DNA of 64,000 nucleotides from Drouetiella sp036703255 (GTDB taxonomy: Bacteria > Cyanobacteriota > Cyanobacteriia > Elainellales > Elainellaceae): the NCBI GenBank assembly GCA_036703255.1, contig DATNPL010000208.1, positions 1 through 64,000 on the forward strand, read 5' to 3'. Positions 36,787 to 47,400 of this stretch are shown piece after piece. The translations under genes and the position numbers were made by a program. The notes below the pieces were generated by a model. The model searched no databases. It saw only the letters and a list, made by a program, of their open reading frames with translations, and was not told the origin of the DNA. The first letter of the stretch is position 1, and every line of letters begins with the position of its first letter.

Positions 36787-37587
36787 CTAAAAGACTATCT
36801 GTTTCAGCTTTGATCTCGTGACGAGGTTTTCAAACTGAGAGCAGACTGCCTTTGCCACTGCTAAATCTGCGAGTAGTACCCCTGCCTCAATATTGCGCTC
36901 ATGTGCTGCCTCTGTGAAGTTTGCGGACGTTACCAAAAGACGTTCCTCGTCTACCACCACACATTTAGCATGTAGACATGCCTTCGTTTTTGTTCCCTTC
37001 TCTAACGCTCGTGGGTCATAGAATACTTCTGGTAAACGGTTTCCAGCCCAAATATCTTTACGAAAGATATCTATAAAGCGTTTCAGCAAAACCGTTTCTG
37101 GTTCGTCATTACCATGAGGACGCTGAACATTTAGAAACATCCGCACTCGTAGGGAAAGATTCGTATCCATACGGCTTGCCAGTCCCTCAAAGAGGGCATG
37201 TGCTTTCTCACCCCGATCGATCGCGAAACTTGAGATCAGGACACTCCGTTTTGCTGTGTTAAAAAGCTCACGGACAACAACTGCCGTGTCACGGCTCAGG
37301 GAACCAGCGATTTCCTGTCCTGTCCAGACTAATTCGACGCGATCGTGCCTCTGCTGGGCAGTGGCTCGTTCCGTTGCCAGTAGATGTAAGGTGTGGGCAA
37401 TATGGGCTGGGGATGAGCCGATGGCACTCAGGCGATTCAGTTCATCCACGATCGCTCGACATAACCCTTTGGGAACGTGGCTCTCAAGGGCAGGCACTGA
37501 GTAAGGTGCGTGTATTCTTCCCGTTTCAAGCGCAGCGGCAAGCCCCACTAAAGCTGGTCGGCTGAGCTTGAGTAAGGGTGACATCAC
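36787..37587 (-). CDS. drmC: DISARM protein DrmC (phospholipase D-like)
   Basis: 266 aa. One HKD motif is visible, CLHAKCVVVDEERLLVTSANFTEAAHERN (H-x-K-x4-D near residue 220), and the N-terminal helical part is followed by RSVLISSFAIDRGEKAHALFEG. PLD-family members cut phosphodiester bonds. In published DISARM systems drmC belongs to the core, but protection can persist without it. It overlaps drmB by four bases (ATGA) and is last in the operon. Name given from family, order and neighbours. Confidence 0.9.
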   Translation of the reverse strand: MMSPLLKLSRPALVGLAAALETGRIHAPYSVPALESHVPKGLCRAIVDELNRLSAIGSSPAHIAHTLHLLATERATAQQRHDRVELVWTGQEIAGSLSRDTAVVVRELFNTAKRSVLISSFAIDRGEKAHALFEGLASRMDTNLSLRVRMFLNVQRPHGNDEPETVLLKRFIDIFRKDIWAGNRLPEVFYDPRALEKGTKTKACLHAKCVVVDEERLLVTSANFTEAAHERNIEAGVLLADLAVAKAVCSQFENLVTRSKLKQIVF

Positions 37588-39443
37588 TGCCCTCCGACCG
37601 CAAAAAACTCTGCCCCCCAGCCCTCCACTGTATCTGTTACCAGTGCCCGATCTAGGAATTCATTACGGCGTTCACAGGAAGGCTCTGCAATCAATAGACA
37701 ACCGTGACAGGCAGCACCATGCAGGAATCGATCTTCTTGTTGGTTGTTGGGTTGATGTTGAGCACACACTGGGTCGTTTGAGCAAAGCTTGCCCATCTCC
37801 AGAGCATTCATCAGGTGATATTCAATTCGTTTCCCGATCTGCACCAAACCACCCAGCGTACCTTCAGACCCAGAAGTACCTGTATACAGCAGAATTCCGT
37901 AACCGGATTCTCCCGTATAAATGCGCTCTCGAATCGCACTGGCAGCATAACCGCATTCAAGAGAAACGGCGGTAATTAACAAATGTGATAGGGAATGCAG
38001 CATCACGTAGGGTAAACCAGGGAACTTGGCTTTGTCTGGGTCAAGTCCCCGTTGATTGCGCCATGCATCAAAGCCTTTGTAGAGACTTTGACCACGTTTC
38101 TGTACTGCATCCCGTTTCAGCCAATGCTCGATCGCTGTCTTTTTGAAAGCAATGAAAACACCTTCGCCTTTGTTCTCAATGGCAGGCACCCAGGTCGGCT
38201 CAATGTCTAAGGTGGCAAGCTGAACATCTAAAGACAATTCCCCATCAATATCCGGCATTGCCGCCTCAAACCGGGTGAACCCGATTTGAGCGGTGACCTC
38301 TCGCAAACGATGCACTAAAACAATGCGATCGATGTGGGAGTCAAGAAGTGGGCTGAGTGCATCCAGCGGACGGGTACGAGCATAGAAGTTGCCCTCTGGT
38401 ACATCCTCACCGACTTCATCAGGTTGGGAAAGCAGAGTTTCAATTTCAACCTGTTTGATGCTCTTGGGCTTGTCAAAGGAACCGCGCTGGCGACGCTTCA
38501 CTTCTGCCCAGACGGCTTCATCGCTGAAACCTTCGATCGCAGTCGCTACCTTCTGTTTTTTACGATCGCGTTTGATATCGCCAACTGCTTCAGCAACTCC
38601 CAGATAATCTTCATAGACCAGGTCAACAGCCTTTCGTAGCGCTTCGTCGGAGTCCGGCAAGGAAATGACGCTTAAGACTTGAGCAAAGTAGGCGTTACTG
38701 GCTGACCGTACTAGCAAACGATTAAACTCTGGTTTGCCAGTTTTTAGAGACACACAAAGTTCTTTCGCCGCTGGGCCAAGCCAGGGACGCTGACCATCAC
38801 AGGCACCCAGGACTCTGCCATTAGGGACAGTGGCATCAGAGAGGGGACGACGGGCTTTGCAGGCTTCGCAGCGAATGAAAATATCGACGAAGTCATTGCC
38901 TGACCCTCCTTCATCCAACCAGAGTTGCCCTCGACAAGTCTTATTGGGACTGTCGCCATGAACAAAGCGGTACCAGTCAATATCGCTGATATGTCCATTA
39001 ACACAGGCTTGGACGAAACGCACAGGAACAACGGGTACCTTCTTTCGTTCCAGGGTAAGATACTTCCCTTTTACCAGGCTACCCCAGGGTAGGAGTGGTC
39101 GGGTGCGATATTGCCGATCGTTGGGAGCTTTCCAAAACTCTTCAACCTGTGCTAGAAACCAGACCGGGAAAACAAATGACGTGATGCCGCTCTGAGATGC
39201 TTTGGGGTCTTGTTCATCTACGGGTGGGGCATACATGGCGATTTGGTTGACGTTTAGCAGTTCGCTAACACGCCCTGCTAAACGATCTTCATAAATGCGA
39301 CGGCGATCGCCTTTCCAATGGTTCAGTCCCCCAATCAAGATAGAGTGATTGGGGAGATCGACCATCGCTCCCGGCCCAAAGGTTGAGATGATCTGGCTTT
39401 GGCGAATCTCGCCAGAGGGCGGTCGCTTATTCTTCGCTTTCAT
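37584..39443 (-). CDS. drmB: DISARM protein DrmB (DUF1998)
   Basis: 619 aa. N-terminal IRQSQIISTFGPGAMVDLPNHSILIGGL is typical of DrmB. A Cys-rich region lies at about 145-215 (ACVNGHISDID, IRCEACKARRPL), and the C-terminal DUF1998 block has YGILLYTGTSGSEGTLGGLV and CHGCLLIAEPSCERRNEFLDR with metal-binding Cys. DrmB forms a complex with the DrmA helicase and helps sense incoming DNA. The start is directly adjacent to the drmA stop and the end overlaps drmC. Confidence 0.92.
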   Translation of the reverse strand: MKAKNKRPPSGEIRQSQIISTFGPGAMVDLPNHSILIGGLNHWKGDRRRIYEDRLAGRVSELLNVNQIAMYAPPVDEQDPKASQSGITSFVFPVWFLAQVEEFWKAPNDRQYRTRPLLPWGSLVKGKYLTLERKKVPVVPVRFVQACVNGHISDIDWYRFVHGDSPNKTCRGQLWLDEGGSGNDFVDIFIRCEACKARRPLSDATVPNGRVLGACDGQRPWLGPAAKELCVSLKTGKPEFNRLLVRSASNAYFAQVLSVISLPDSDEALRKAVDLVYEDYLGVAEAVGDIKRDRKKQKVATAIEGFSDEAVWAEVKRRQRGSFDKPKSIKQVEIETLLSQPDEVGEDVPEGNFYARTRPLDALSPLLDSHIDRIVLVHRLREVTAQIGFTRFEAAMPDIDGELSLDVQLATLDIEPTWVPAIENKGEGVFIAFKKTAIEHWLKRDAVQKRGQSLYKGFDAWRNQRGLDPDKAKFPGLPYVMLHSLSHLLITAVSLECGYAASAIRERIYTGESGYGILLYTGTSGSEGTLGGLVQIGKRIEYHLMNALEMGKLCSNDPVCAQHQPNNQQEDRFLHGAACHGCLLIAEPSCERRNEFLDRALVTDTVEGWGAEFFAVGGQ

Positions 39444-42400
39444 TTATTCATCCTCCTCAATTTCAAAGCCATCGGGATTTCGCACCCACAGGTTTACTGT
39501 CTGTTCCACATCCCGCAGACTACGTTGGGCTTTGAACTTACGGGCTTCTAAGGGCTGTCGCTCTAGCTCTGGGTCGAGAGGATCAAATAATAGAGGCGGT
39601 GCTTGCCCAACTTCCTGCTGATACTGAAGCATAATTTTCTGGCTGGCAATGTGCTCCCAAGTATCGAGTAAACCGATAACTCGCCCTCTCACCTTTTGAC
39701 GCAACGCATCGGCTTCAGCAGCATCGAGTTCTTTGTCATGCATCTCGGCTCGTTGAGCAATTACATCTGCTACCGCTTCTAAATCCTTACGATGCTGAAG
39801 GATGTCGATCGCTCGTAGAGGAGCCGTCATCCGACGATCGCCCAGGCGGGCTAAAGCAACGGTAATGGCAGCAATGCCGCGATCAATGGCACGAGGCGAA
39901 AAGGGCGTGACGCTTGTTGCTTCTACTGCCCGATAAAAGGTCGTGTGCCAAGACTGGAAGCGTTCGTAATGGGAGCGATCGCGGGGACGGTGAACATTCA
40001 AGAGCGTGATAACCAAACCCGGTCGATTCTCATCTCGACCGACACGGCTGGTGGCTTGGATGTACTCCGCAGCCGTTTTGGGTTGCCCCAAGACCACCAT
40101 CAGACCCAGACGAGTAATGTCTAGACCGACCGAAATCATGTTGGTTGCGAGAGACACATCAACGTGCTCCTTTTCCTGGAACGGAATGGCTAGACGCCGT
40201 TTGGTGTCAGCGACTTCGTTTGTGCTAACACGGGAGGTCAACTCTAGCGGCAAGTCGCTAATTTTGCGATCGGCAAAGGAACCTTCCGGCTCTCCCACTC
40301 GCTTCCGCTGACTGTACTGCGTCAGACGAGCATTCACCTCATCTTCCACAATCCGGCGGCTGCCACCCAGTTCCCGTAGGGAATTGAAGTAGCCCAACAG
40401 AGTCATGTAGGGTTCAGCGGGGTTGCTCAGGTTCTTACTGCCACCTGCCAGTTCCCAATCTTTTTGGGCAGCACCCAGCAACGCCAGGTAAGTTCGTAGC
40501 AGCACGACCTTCAAGCTGCGTCCCTGTGCCGCAATTCCCATGTAAGTGCGGGCGTGTTTCTCGGTAGCAGGAACCGTTTTAGCAAAGAAAGAATCGCGGC
40601 GATCGGGGCCGGGGGGCGGGAAGACATCGACCGCATCGCGACCAAACAGAGCACGAATCTGTTTCGTAGCCCGTCGAACTGTTGCGGTGGATGCCACAAT
40701 CTTGGGGCGAACCCGTTTCTGATCGGCATCGACAGCTTGAGTTGAAAGGGCATCAATGGCTGTTTCGTATAACCCCACCATTGTTCCTAATGGTCCAGAA
40801 ATCAGGTGTAGCTCGTCCTGAATGATCAGATCGGGTGGTGGCAACGGTTGACCAAGAGGTTGTCCCCGTCCAGGTTGACAGGAACCATAAAAGCCATCTT
40901 TGTCATAATGCTCGACTCGTCCAAACAGTCCTGCTGTCTCCCCAACCCAGGGCAAGCTGGCGAACTTATCCACAGTGGCGATGATGAAGCAGGGTAAGCG
41001 GCGATATATCTGATCATCGACCGCTAAAATTGGCAGTGGATGATTACCTGTAAAGGTACACTGAGGCTGATTGTCAGATCGCTTCTTGCGATTGACGCAG
41101 GCAACCCGAAGTTCATTCGGCTGATCGGGGTCAGGCAGCAGTTGGAAGGAGTTGCGCGTGAAGCGGGCACCACACCAGGGACAATTTTCTAGCGGGATGG
41201 GAGATGGCTTCTGTTTATCGTTGTTCTGGTAGGCGATCGTCCGCGCCCGAGCGCTATTTTCGTCCTTATCGCCTTTTTTGCCCATTCGGTTAGGGGTTGC
41301 TGCCTGACCCACCCATAGCCCAATTTCAAAGGGATGCTTTCCTAATTTTTCAATGTCGTTCTGTCGCTCTAATTCAAGAGCACAGATGAGAGTCGCTGCC
41401 CGACCGAGTTGATCTAGGGTGAGCAGCCGTAGAGTGTAGCGCATCAGCACGCTCAAGCCAGCCGAGTGAATGCTGGGGTCACGTAGTCGTCGCAGTACTA
41501 GGGTAAAGGCTGCCAGCCCCAGATAGGCTTCAGTTTTGCCGCCACCTGTAGGGAAGAAGAGAAGATCGACCAGTTCCCTATCGCCCTGTTCTGGGTTAGC
41601 AATGCCAACGATGTTCATCAGCAAAAATGCTAACTGGAACGGTCGCCACTGGGGAGCAGGCAAAGACTCTGGTGCGGTTCCTTCTTTGTCATGAGTGAGC
41701 CGTTGACGAATGGCTGTGGCAACAGCACGATTGGCGATACGGAAGGCTTCAAAGACCTGCGGGTCGTTCATCGCTTGCAGCCCTGCCGCAATGCGCTGGT
41801 TGGCGATTACGGCTCGGTTGAGCAGATCGGTTGCCGTGTCTATGCGATGTTTGGGGCTGCTGGGTGCTTTTGCTCGTTGCTCTGCAATCCAGGCTGCGTA
41901 AGCATCTAAAAGTGGATGTAGGCGATCGCGTAAAGCGGCAGGCGTTGGGGCAGCCGCGAGGCTTTCCATGCTTAGCTCCACTTCAGGTAATGGAGTAGCA
42001 ATCACCTTTTCAACATCCGCAGTCGGTATCCAGGCCGTCCAGACTTGATGGCAAACCCCACCAGGCTCTACCAGGGCGATCGCCGAAACGTTGTGCCCTA
42101 CGGCAAATTCATAGTCATCCCGGTATTGCAGGTCGGCAACGCGCTCATCCCAGTCTTCGCCATTGCTGCCGCGTAAATCGGGGCGAGGAACGAGGGATTC
42201 TGCCGCTTTGATCATCAGTCTGGTTTGAAAGGCATGGGCGGCATCCGGTGCTTTATTGGGAGCAGGACGACGCTGGTTGACCAGAAAGATAGAGACTGAG
42301 CGTGTACCTGGCGGAACCAGATCTTCTGAGGAAACGGGACGAACCGAAACAACCAGCTTCAGTCCTTTACTGTCTGGAATGTTGATTTCTACCGGAGTGT

Positions 42401-42869
42401 CGCTGACCTGAATAGGAACGGTGAGTTCTGCGTGGCAGGCTGTTCGTTGCCAAGTCCCGACCCTGAGCGTGTTTTTGGATTCTTCTTCCGCTTTATCGGC
42501 GGTAAAGGGGGTGTAATCTCCCCAGGAGACGGCAACATACAGAGAGGACGTATGAGCAGCCAGTAGGAGACTCACGCCCATTGAGGCAGGGAAGAAGCCC
42601 TTACGAGCAGAGGCTTTCTCAGGGATGGCTTCGTCATCGCCTGCGCCGGAGCGACCCACGGCATCCAATTCATCATCGCCTGTGTCATCCGATCGCACTT
42701 CCACTGGCGCATCGTAAGGCACCAGAAACCCTGTGAGATACCATTTGGACGGAGGCTGAGGAATAATTTCTTCGGCGTGAACCAGATCGTCGGGAGTGGG
42801 TCCCACTAGATCTAGTTGCAGGGCATCGATCAGGTGAGTGCGAACCTCAGCGGGAGCAGTAGACGACAT
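39444..42869 (-). CDS. drmA: DISARM helicase DrmA
   Basis: 1141 aa. SF2 helicase motifs: Walker A FFPTGGGKTEAYLGL near residue 441, Walker B/DExH as IIQDELHLI near 684, ATATVRRA as motif III, and QATSRVGRDENRPGL near 943 as motif VI. The N-terminal 400 residues carry the DrmA-specific domain. DrmA loads on DNA with DrmB and is the core of DISARM. It follows two Uma2 genes, with a 155-base gap on its 5' side that may hold an internal promoter. Confidence 0.93.
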   Translation of the reverse strand: MSSTAPAEVRTHLIDALQLDLVGPTPDDLVHAEEIIPQPPSKWYLTGFLVPYDAPVEVRSDDTGDDELDAVGRSGAGDDEAIPEKASARKGFFPASMGVSLLLAAHTSSLYVAVSWGDYTPFTADKAEEESKNTLRVGTWQRTACHAELTVPIQVSDTPVEINIPDSKGLKLVVSVRPVSSEDLVPPGTRSVSIFLVNQRRPAPNKAPDAAHAFQTRLMIKAAESLVPRPDLRGSNGEDWDERVADLQYRDDYEFAVGHNVSAIALVEPGGVCHQVWTAWIPTADVEKVIATPLPEVELSMESLAAAPTPAALRDRLHPLLDAYAAWIAEQRAKAPSSPKHRIDTATDLLNRAVIANQRIAAGLQAMNDPQVFEAFRIANRAVATAIRQRLTHDKEGTAPESLPAPQWRPFQLAFLLMNIVGIANPEQGDRELVDLLFFPTGGGKTEAYLGLAAFTLVLRRLRDPSIHSAGLSVLMRYTLRLLTLDQLGRAATLICALELERQNDIEKLGKHPFEIGLWVGQAATPNRMGKKGDKDENSARARTIAYQNNDKQKPSPIPLENCPWCGARFTRNSFQLLPDPDQPNELRVACVNRKKRSDNQPQCTFTGNHPLPILAVDDQIYRRLPCFIIATVDKFASLPWVGETAGLFGRVEHYDKDGFYGSCQPGRGQPLGQPLPPPDLIIQDELHLISGPLGTMVGLYETAIDALSTQAVDADQKRVRPKIVASTATVRRATKQIRALFGRDAVDVFPPPGPDRRDSFFAKTVPATEKHARTYMGIAAQGRSLKVVLLRTYLALLGAAQKDWELAGGSKNLSNPAEPYMTLLGYFNSLRELGGSRRIVEDEVNARLTQYSQRKRVGEPEGSFADRKISDLPLELTSRVSTNEVADTKRRLAIPFQEKEHVDVSLATNMISVGLDITRLGLMVVLGQPKTAAEYIQATSRVGRDENRPGLVITLLNVHRPRDRSHYERFQSWHTTFYRAVEATSVTPFSPRAIDRGIAAITVALARLGDRRMTAPLRAIDILQHRKDLEAVADVIAQRAEMHDKELDAAEADALRQKVRGRVIGLLDTWEHIASQKIMLQYQQEVGQAPPLLFDPLDPELERQPLEARKFKAQRSLRDVEQTVNLWVRNPDGFEIEEDE

Positions 42870-43024
42870 AGGTAGCCTGACAGGATGGGGGCATTAATAC
42901 CAGAGTGCCCACAAATTCCTGGTAATCCCGGAGAGATGCTCAGAAGTTCACGAAGGTTTGATGAGGCGATCGCTCAATTTACTGAGCGCTCATGATTCTG
43001 CCTTGGGTCAGGGTTTGTTCGTTG

Positions 43025-43612
43025 CTACAACTTGGCTGTCAGGATTTGAGCAACCGTCAGATTAAGGTCGGGAAATGTGGGGGATTGGATGAGGTCATTG
43101 CCTCGAAATTCAGTGGAGTCGTAGAACTGATGCTCCAGGATGCAGAGGGTAATTTTTTCTTCTAGAGGATCAATGATCCAATATTCGGGGATTTCTAGCA
43201 GTCCATACTCAGAGCGTTTTGAGCGATAGTCGTCGGCTTTTGTGGAAGGGCTAACGACTTCAACGACTAGGATGGGGGGTGGCTCATTTAAGTTAATGAC
43301 GGCTTCGCGTTCACTCATCGCGTCCCATTGAGCAGTCGTCAAAACGGTGACATCGGGAATGCGAGAGGTATCCCAATTGCGCCCACGGGGAGAGCGGACA
43401 CCGACCAGGGCAGGAAGCGGCACCCAGGGTTGACCCGATCGCGTCAGTTCATCCTCAAACTGCCGGACAACGAAGCGAATGATTGCCCCATGTTTGCCAG
43501 TGCCTAGACTCATGGGTACGAGTTCTCCATCGACCAATTCGTAACGGGTATCTGTGCTGTCGTCATAAGCAAGATATTCCTCAAAGGTCAATTTTGGGGT
43601 GGCGATCGTCAT
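43025..43612 (-). CDS. Uma2-family nuclease (copy 1)
   Basis: 195 aa. The family core is complete: LTFEEYLAYDDSTDTRYELVDGELV, then SRIPDVTVL and PPILVVEVVSPSTKADD as the D...ExV/K-type PD-(D/E)xK catalytic part, and RSKRSEYGLLEIPEYWIIDP. Uma2 (DUF820) proteins are abundant in cyanobacteria and their role is not established. It lies 25 bases after another Uma2 gene, inside the DISARM gene cluster. Confidence 0.9.
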   Translation of the reverse strand: MTIATPKLTFEEYLAYDDSTDTRYELVDGELVPMSLGTGKHGAIIRFVVRQFEDELTRSGQPWVPLPALVGVRSPRGRNWDTSRIPDVTVLTTAQWDAMSEREAVINLNEPPPILVVEVVSPSTKADDYRSKRSEYGLLEIPEYWIIDPLEEKITLCILEHQFYDSTEFRGNDLIQSPTFPDLNLTVAQILTAKL

Positions 43613-43637
43613 AGTGGCTCCTCAGCGGACGGTAATT

Positions 43638-44240
43638 TTAACCCAAAGACCGCAGCCGATCGCGGAACGCCATGACAGCATCAAATTGGTCGGTGGGGTT
43701 GACGTAGTTCGCTAACAGTTGGATATCCAGGTCAGGCAGCAATTCACTCCTGGTCATCGGCTCATAGCCAGTTGCGCGTAAGTAGTGAATGACAAATTCT
43801 CCGTTTTGCCACTGCCAGACTTCGGTGACACCTAAGCCCTGGTAGATTTCGAGCTTGTTGACAATGCCGCTGGTGATCACCACTTCAATTGCTAAGTCGG
43901 GAAACTCTTTCTTTTGCTCCAGACAGTAGCATTCATCGGGTTCTAAACCTCGGAGCTTCATGGCTTTGCGAAAGGTGGCAGAACCGAGAGCATGAAAGCG
44001 CGTGCGGGTTTCTTGAAAGTAAGCCTCCAGCAACATGCCAATCACTTTTTTGAGTTCTTCATGCTCTGGAGAGGTGGTCATGATTTCTAGAGTGCCTTCC
44101 AGATAGTTCAGCCGCAGATTTGGAAAGTCGTCACCAAGGGCAGCTAGCATCGTTTCATACTGCTGCCAACTGACTCCCTCTAAAACCAATCGCTGTTCGG
44201 CAGTCGGGATGCCTGGTTGGGTCAAAACTGGAGAACTCAT
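43638..44240 (-). CDS. Uma2-family nuclease (copy 2, divergent)
   Basis: About 200 aa from the ATG at 44240, which has AAGGAG ten bases upstream; a GTG at 44246 is possible. Divergent Uma2 fold: RLNYLEGTLEIMTTSPEHEEL, CYCLEQKKEFPDLAIEVVITSG and KLEIYQGLGVTEVWQWQNGEFVI. Only distantly related to the neighbouring copy, so not a recent duplicate. In the same orientation as DISARM and probably co-transcribed. Confidence 0.87.
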   Translation of the reverse strand: MSSPVLTQPGIPTAEQRLVLEGVSWQQYETMLAALGDDFPNLRLNYLEGTLEIMTTSPEHEELKKVIGMLLEAYFQETRTRFHALGSATFRKAMKLRGLEPDECYCLEQKKEFPDLAIEVVITSGIVNKLEIYQGLGVTEVWQWQNGEFVIHYLRATGYEPMTRSELLPDLDIQLLANYVNPTDQFDAVMAFRDRLRSLG

Positions 44241-44269
44241 GGGCACTTTGCTCCTTACAAGACCATTTC

Positions 44270-44413
44270 TTAACGCTCATAAATTTCGTCGCGATCGAAC
44301 TTATAGTCAGACGGGAGTTTTGCAGAAAACTGGCTTGCCCATGCTAAGAAGTCTTTGACCCGCCGAACCCGCTGCTCGGAATTTAGGTTCTCAACCGTTT
44401 CTTGGGATTCCAT
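44270..44413 (-). CDS. 47-residue ORF between drmMI and the Uma2 genes
   Basis: ATG at 44413-44411, stop TAA at 44272-44270. The translation begins MESQETVENLNSEQRVRR and ends LPSDYKFDRDEIYER, with sensible charged composition. It fills the gap between drmMI and the Uma2 gene without overlap and reads the same way. The size and acidic/basic ends recall small antitoxin-like proteins of cyanobacteria. Function unknown; it may be the cognate partner of the adjacent Uma2 gene. Confidence 0.55.
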   Translation of the reverse strand: MESQETVENLNSEQRVRRVKDFLAWASQFSAKLPSDYKFDRDEIYER

Positions 44414-44444
44414 GACAAGTATAGGGAAGTGATTCCAGTATAGG

Positions 44445-47400
44445 TTATGCCTCTAGACCGGGCAGAGTTGGAGTTTTTGAGCGCCCACCCTTTTTAGCCT
44501 TCGTGCCTTTCGCTTTGCCTGCTGCACCGTTGCCGCCCAGAAGTTCTTGCTCGTAGCGTTCCTGGTTAAGAGCCAGGAGGCGGGCTAACACTTCATCGTG
44601 GATGGTTTCGTTCCAGCGATAGCGGTAGGGCTTTTTGCGCTGGCGTTTGGCGGAGGATTCGTCGTCGTCCTCTTCCTCGTCTTCATAGTCGAGCAGGAAT
44701 TCGCATTGGGGTTGGAGGTCGCCCCAGCCGTAGGCAGAGAGGACAGCGCGATCCATCTCCTCATGCAGTTGGCGCAGTTGGAGAATATCGGGGTGGAATT
44801 CGTTGGGGTCGTGGAAGCGGTTGTAAGTTTGGGTTAAACCTTCGTTGTTGCGAACCATCAACTCGGCACGGAATTCGTAGTAGCGTTTGCCGATGGTTTC
44901 TAGAGTGGAATCAGTTTCCCAGTTTTCCGGGAAGGGGAAGTTTTGAAAGCAGTCAATTATGTTGTACCTCGGATCATCTCTCATACTTGCACCGAAGAAG
45001 TTTGCCCAGACTTCGTGAATTCTGCTACTCAAAGTAGTGAATGTTGAGAAATTAGGCAATGCAAATATGATTAAAGTCTGATCGTAAACAAAACCTTTTT
45101 TGAGAAAAGCGAAGCAAAAATGTTTACTAGTTAGAGAGCGTGCTAATACACGATCGCACTCCGCGATCGCCCTAAACAACGCTGGTGTATATCTTCCCCA
45201 AAGCCACCAACGCTCTTTCCGCCGCCTTCCATCAGCCGTATTAATGTTAAGTTTTTCTCGTTCAGGTTTAACCTTACTTTCAAGAATCTCTATTAAATCA
45301 GGATATTTTCTCAATTCAGTCTCACTCATTTCACCAGTATTAATGACATACCGATGGTGAGCATGGGTTGGGCTGCTATTCACTTCCTCGCCGCCAATAT
45401 AGGGAAAGATTCGTTCTTGATTGCGTGGATTTTTTCCAATTAAGTGATGCATTTCGGCAATGGGGGTGGCCTTCTCATTCGTGTCATCAAAGGTGAAGCC
45501 CATTCCTAAAATATAGCTGCCAACAAAGCTCTTATCGGTATTTGCCAGCAATGTGCTGGGATTTTCACTACTACCTTTAGGAAATAGGAAGGCAGATATT
45601 AGCGGAACTTTTTTACCGTCTAATATTTTGGTTTCTTTGTAGATTCCTTTGTAAACGTGAATCACGCTTACCACAACAGCCGCTTGTCCTATCCATTTCA
45701 CCCGTTTACGGGCGTTGTAGATCGTCCCGCCATGCTCACAAATCCAGCGTAGCCCTGTGCTGCGCGTATCGCCTTGGGCAATGGTGTTTGTGGCAATCAA
45801 GCCAAAACTGCCGTCCTGTCGAAGTAGCTCGTGTGCTCGTCGAAAGAAGTAGGCAACCAGATCCGAGTTGCCGTGTGACTCTGGATAGGATTCTTTGAGC
45901 CAGTGCAGATAATTTTCGGTATGACCATTGGTGATCGTGTTTTTTCCTGCGAACGGTGGATTACCAATGATGCAATCGAACCCCGGATTCTCTCGTTCAA
46001 ATACTTCTAAAAATTCATCTTCCCAGTTGAACGGTATGACCGCATGTTTGCCAGTTCGCAACCGTTCTGAAATTTGCAACACTTCCGAAGCATTGACCCA
46101 ACCCGCTTCATAGCCGACCAGCTTGCCACCGTATTCCTGCTGTTTTTGCTGCCGCTGCTTGCGAGTTTTGCCCTCCAAGTCCGCCTGAATGATGGCATCG
46201 GCAGTCAAAATTTCCCGTGCTGGGTTTACATCTAGCCGCTCTGCATCAAAAATCTTGAGCTTTGCCAGAAATTCCTGTAGCTTTGCATCCCGCTGCTTTT
46301 GGTTAACGCCCTCAAAAAACGCTGACACCATCAAATCTGACGCTAAGCGCGATCGCCAGAGCAAATCTTCTGACTCTTGCAAATAGAGCCTTTTGGTTTC
46401 CTCATCGGCATCCGTTTGGGTATCCGAATTCTGGATCTTCTGACGAGTAGTCAAAATTTGCTGCTTCTGTGCGTCAATTTCCAACTGACGTTGGTGGTTA
46501 TCCAAGGTCAGTTGGTAAGAGGCTTGTCGATCGAACGCCAGAATTTGCTTTCTCGGTATCCCGACCAACGAATCCCCACACTTAAGCGCATGATCGAGAA
46601 ACGTAAACGGCGATCGTTTTGACAACGTGAATAGCCACAGCGATAGCCGCGCCAAATTCACCGCAAAGGGGTTCTTATCCACCCCATACAAACACCGCTG
46701 CGCCACCAATCGCCGCGCATACAGCAAGGGTTCCTCACCGTCTGGCAGCGTTTCCGGCAAGCCATCCCGGTTCCATGCAGCTTCCACCGCATCTGCCAAC
46801 TGGCGGCAGGCTTCCACCAAAAACGCTCCAGAACCCATCGCAATATCCGCCACTTTCAGCGACAGGATTTGCTCTGCTGACGGCTTGTCACCCAACGCTT
46901 CTAAGACTGGGCGCAAGGCAGTTTGAACGATTGGAGACGTAAGCGATCGCGGCGTATAGTGAGAACCCGATCGTCGTCGCTCCTCTCCTGGCTGTAAATA
47001 CAGCGACCCCGCAGGCAATAGATTTGGCGTGCGAGGCGATACCTTCCGCCCTAATGCCGCCACCACATCCACCGCTGTCTTCGCCGCCTTTAACTCATTC
47101 AACGGCTTACCCGTTACCTTGCACGCTGACCACTCTTGCAAGCGTTTAGCACGATCGCCCGGTTTCTCTGCCAGCAGCGCCTCCAAATTCACCACCACAT
47201 GCTGCGGACGAACGGCGATCGCCACTCCCCCTGCCCGCTCAACCGCATAGCCCATAATACTTTCGTATACAGACCCGATTTGCTCAACTTCAAGCGATCG
47301 ATACGACAATCGCTCCCCATTTAGCATCAGCAGTCGATCCAGCAGCCGATACACCACACCATCGGGAATGCGGGGTGGCTCGATCGGTTCGCCAAGGGTA

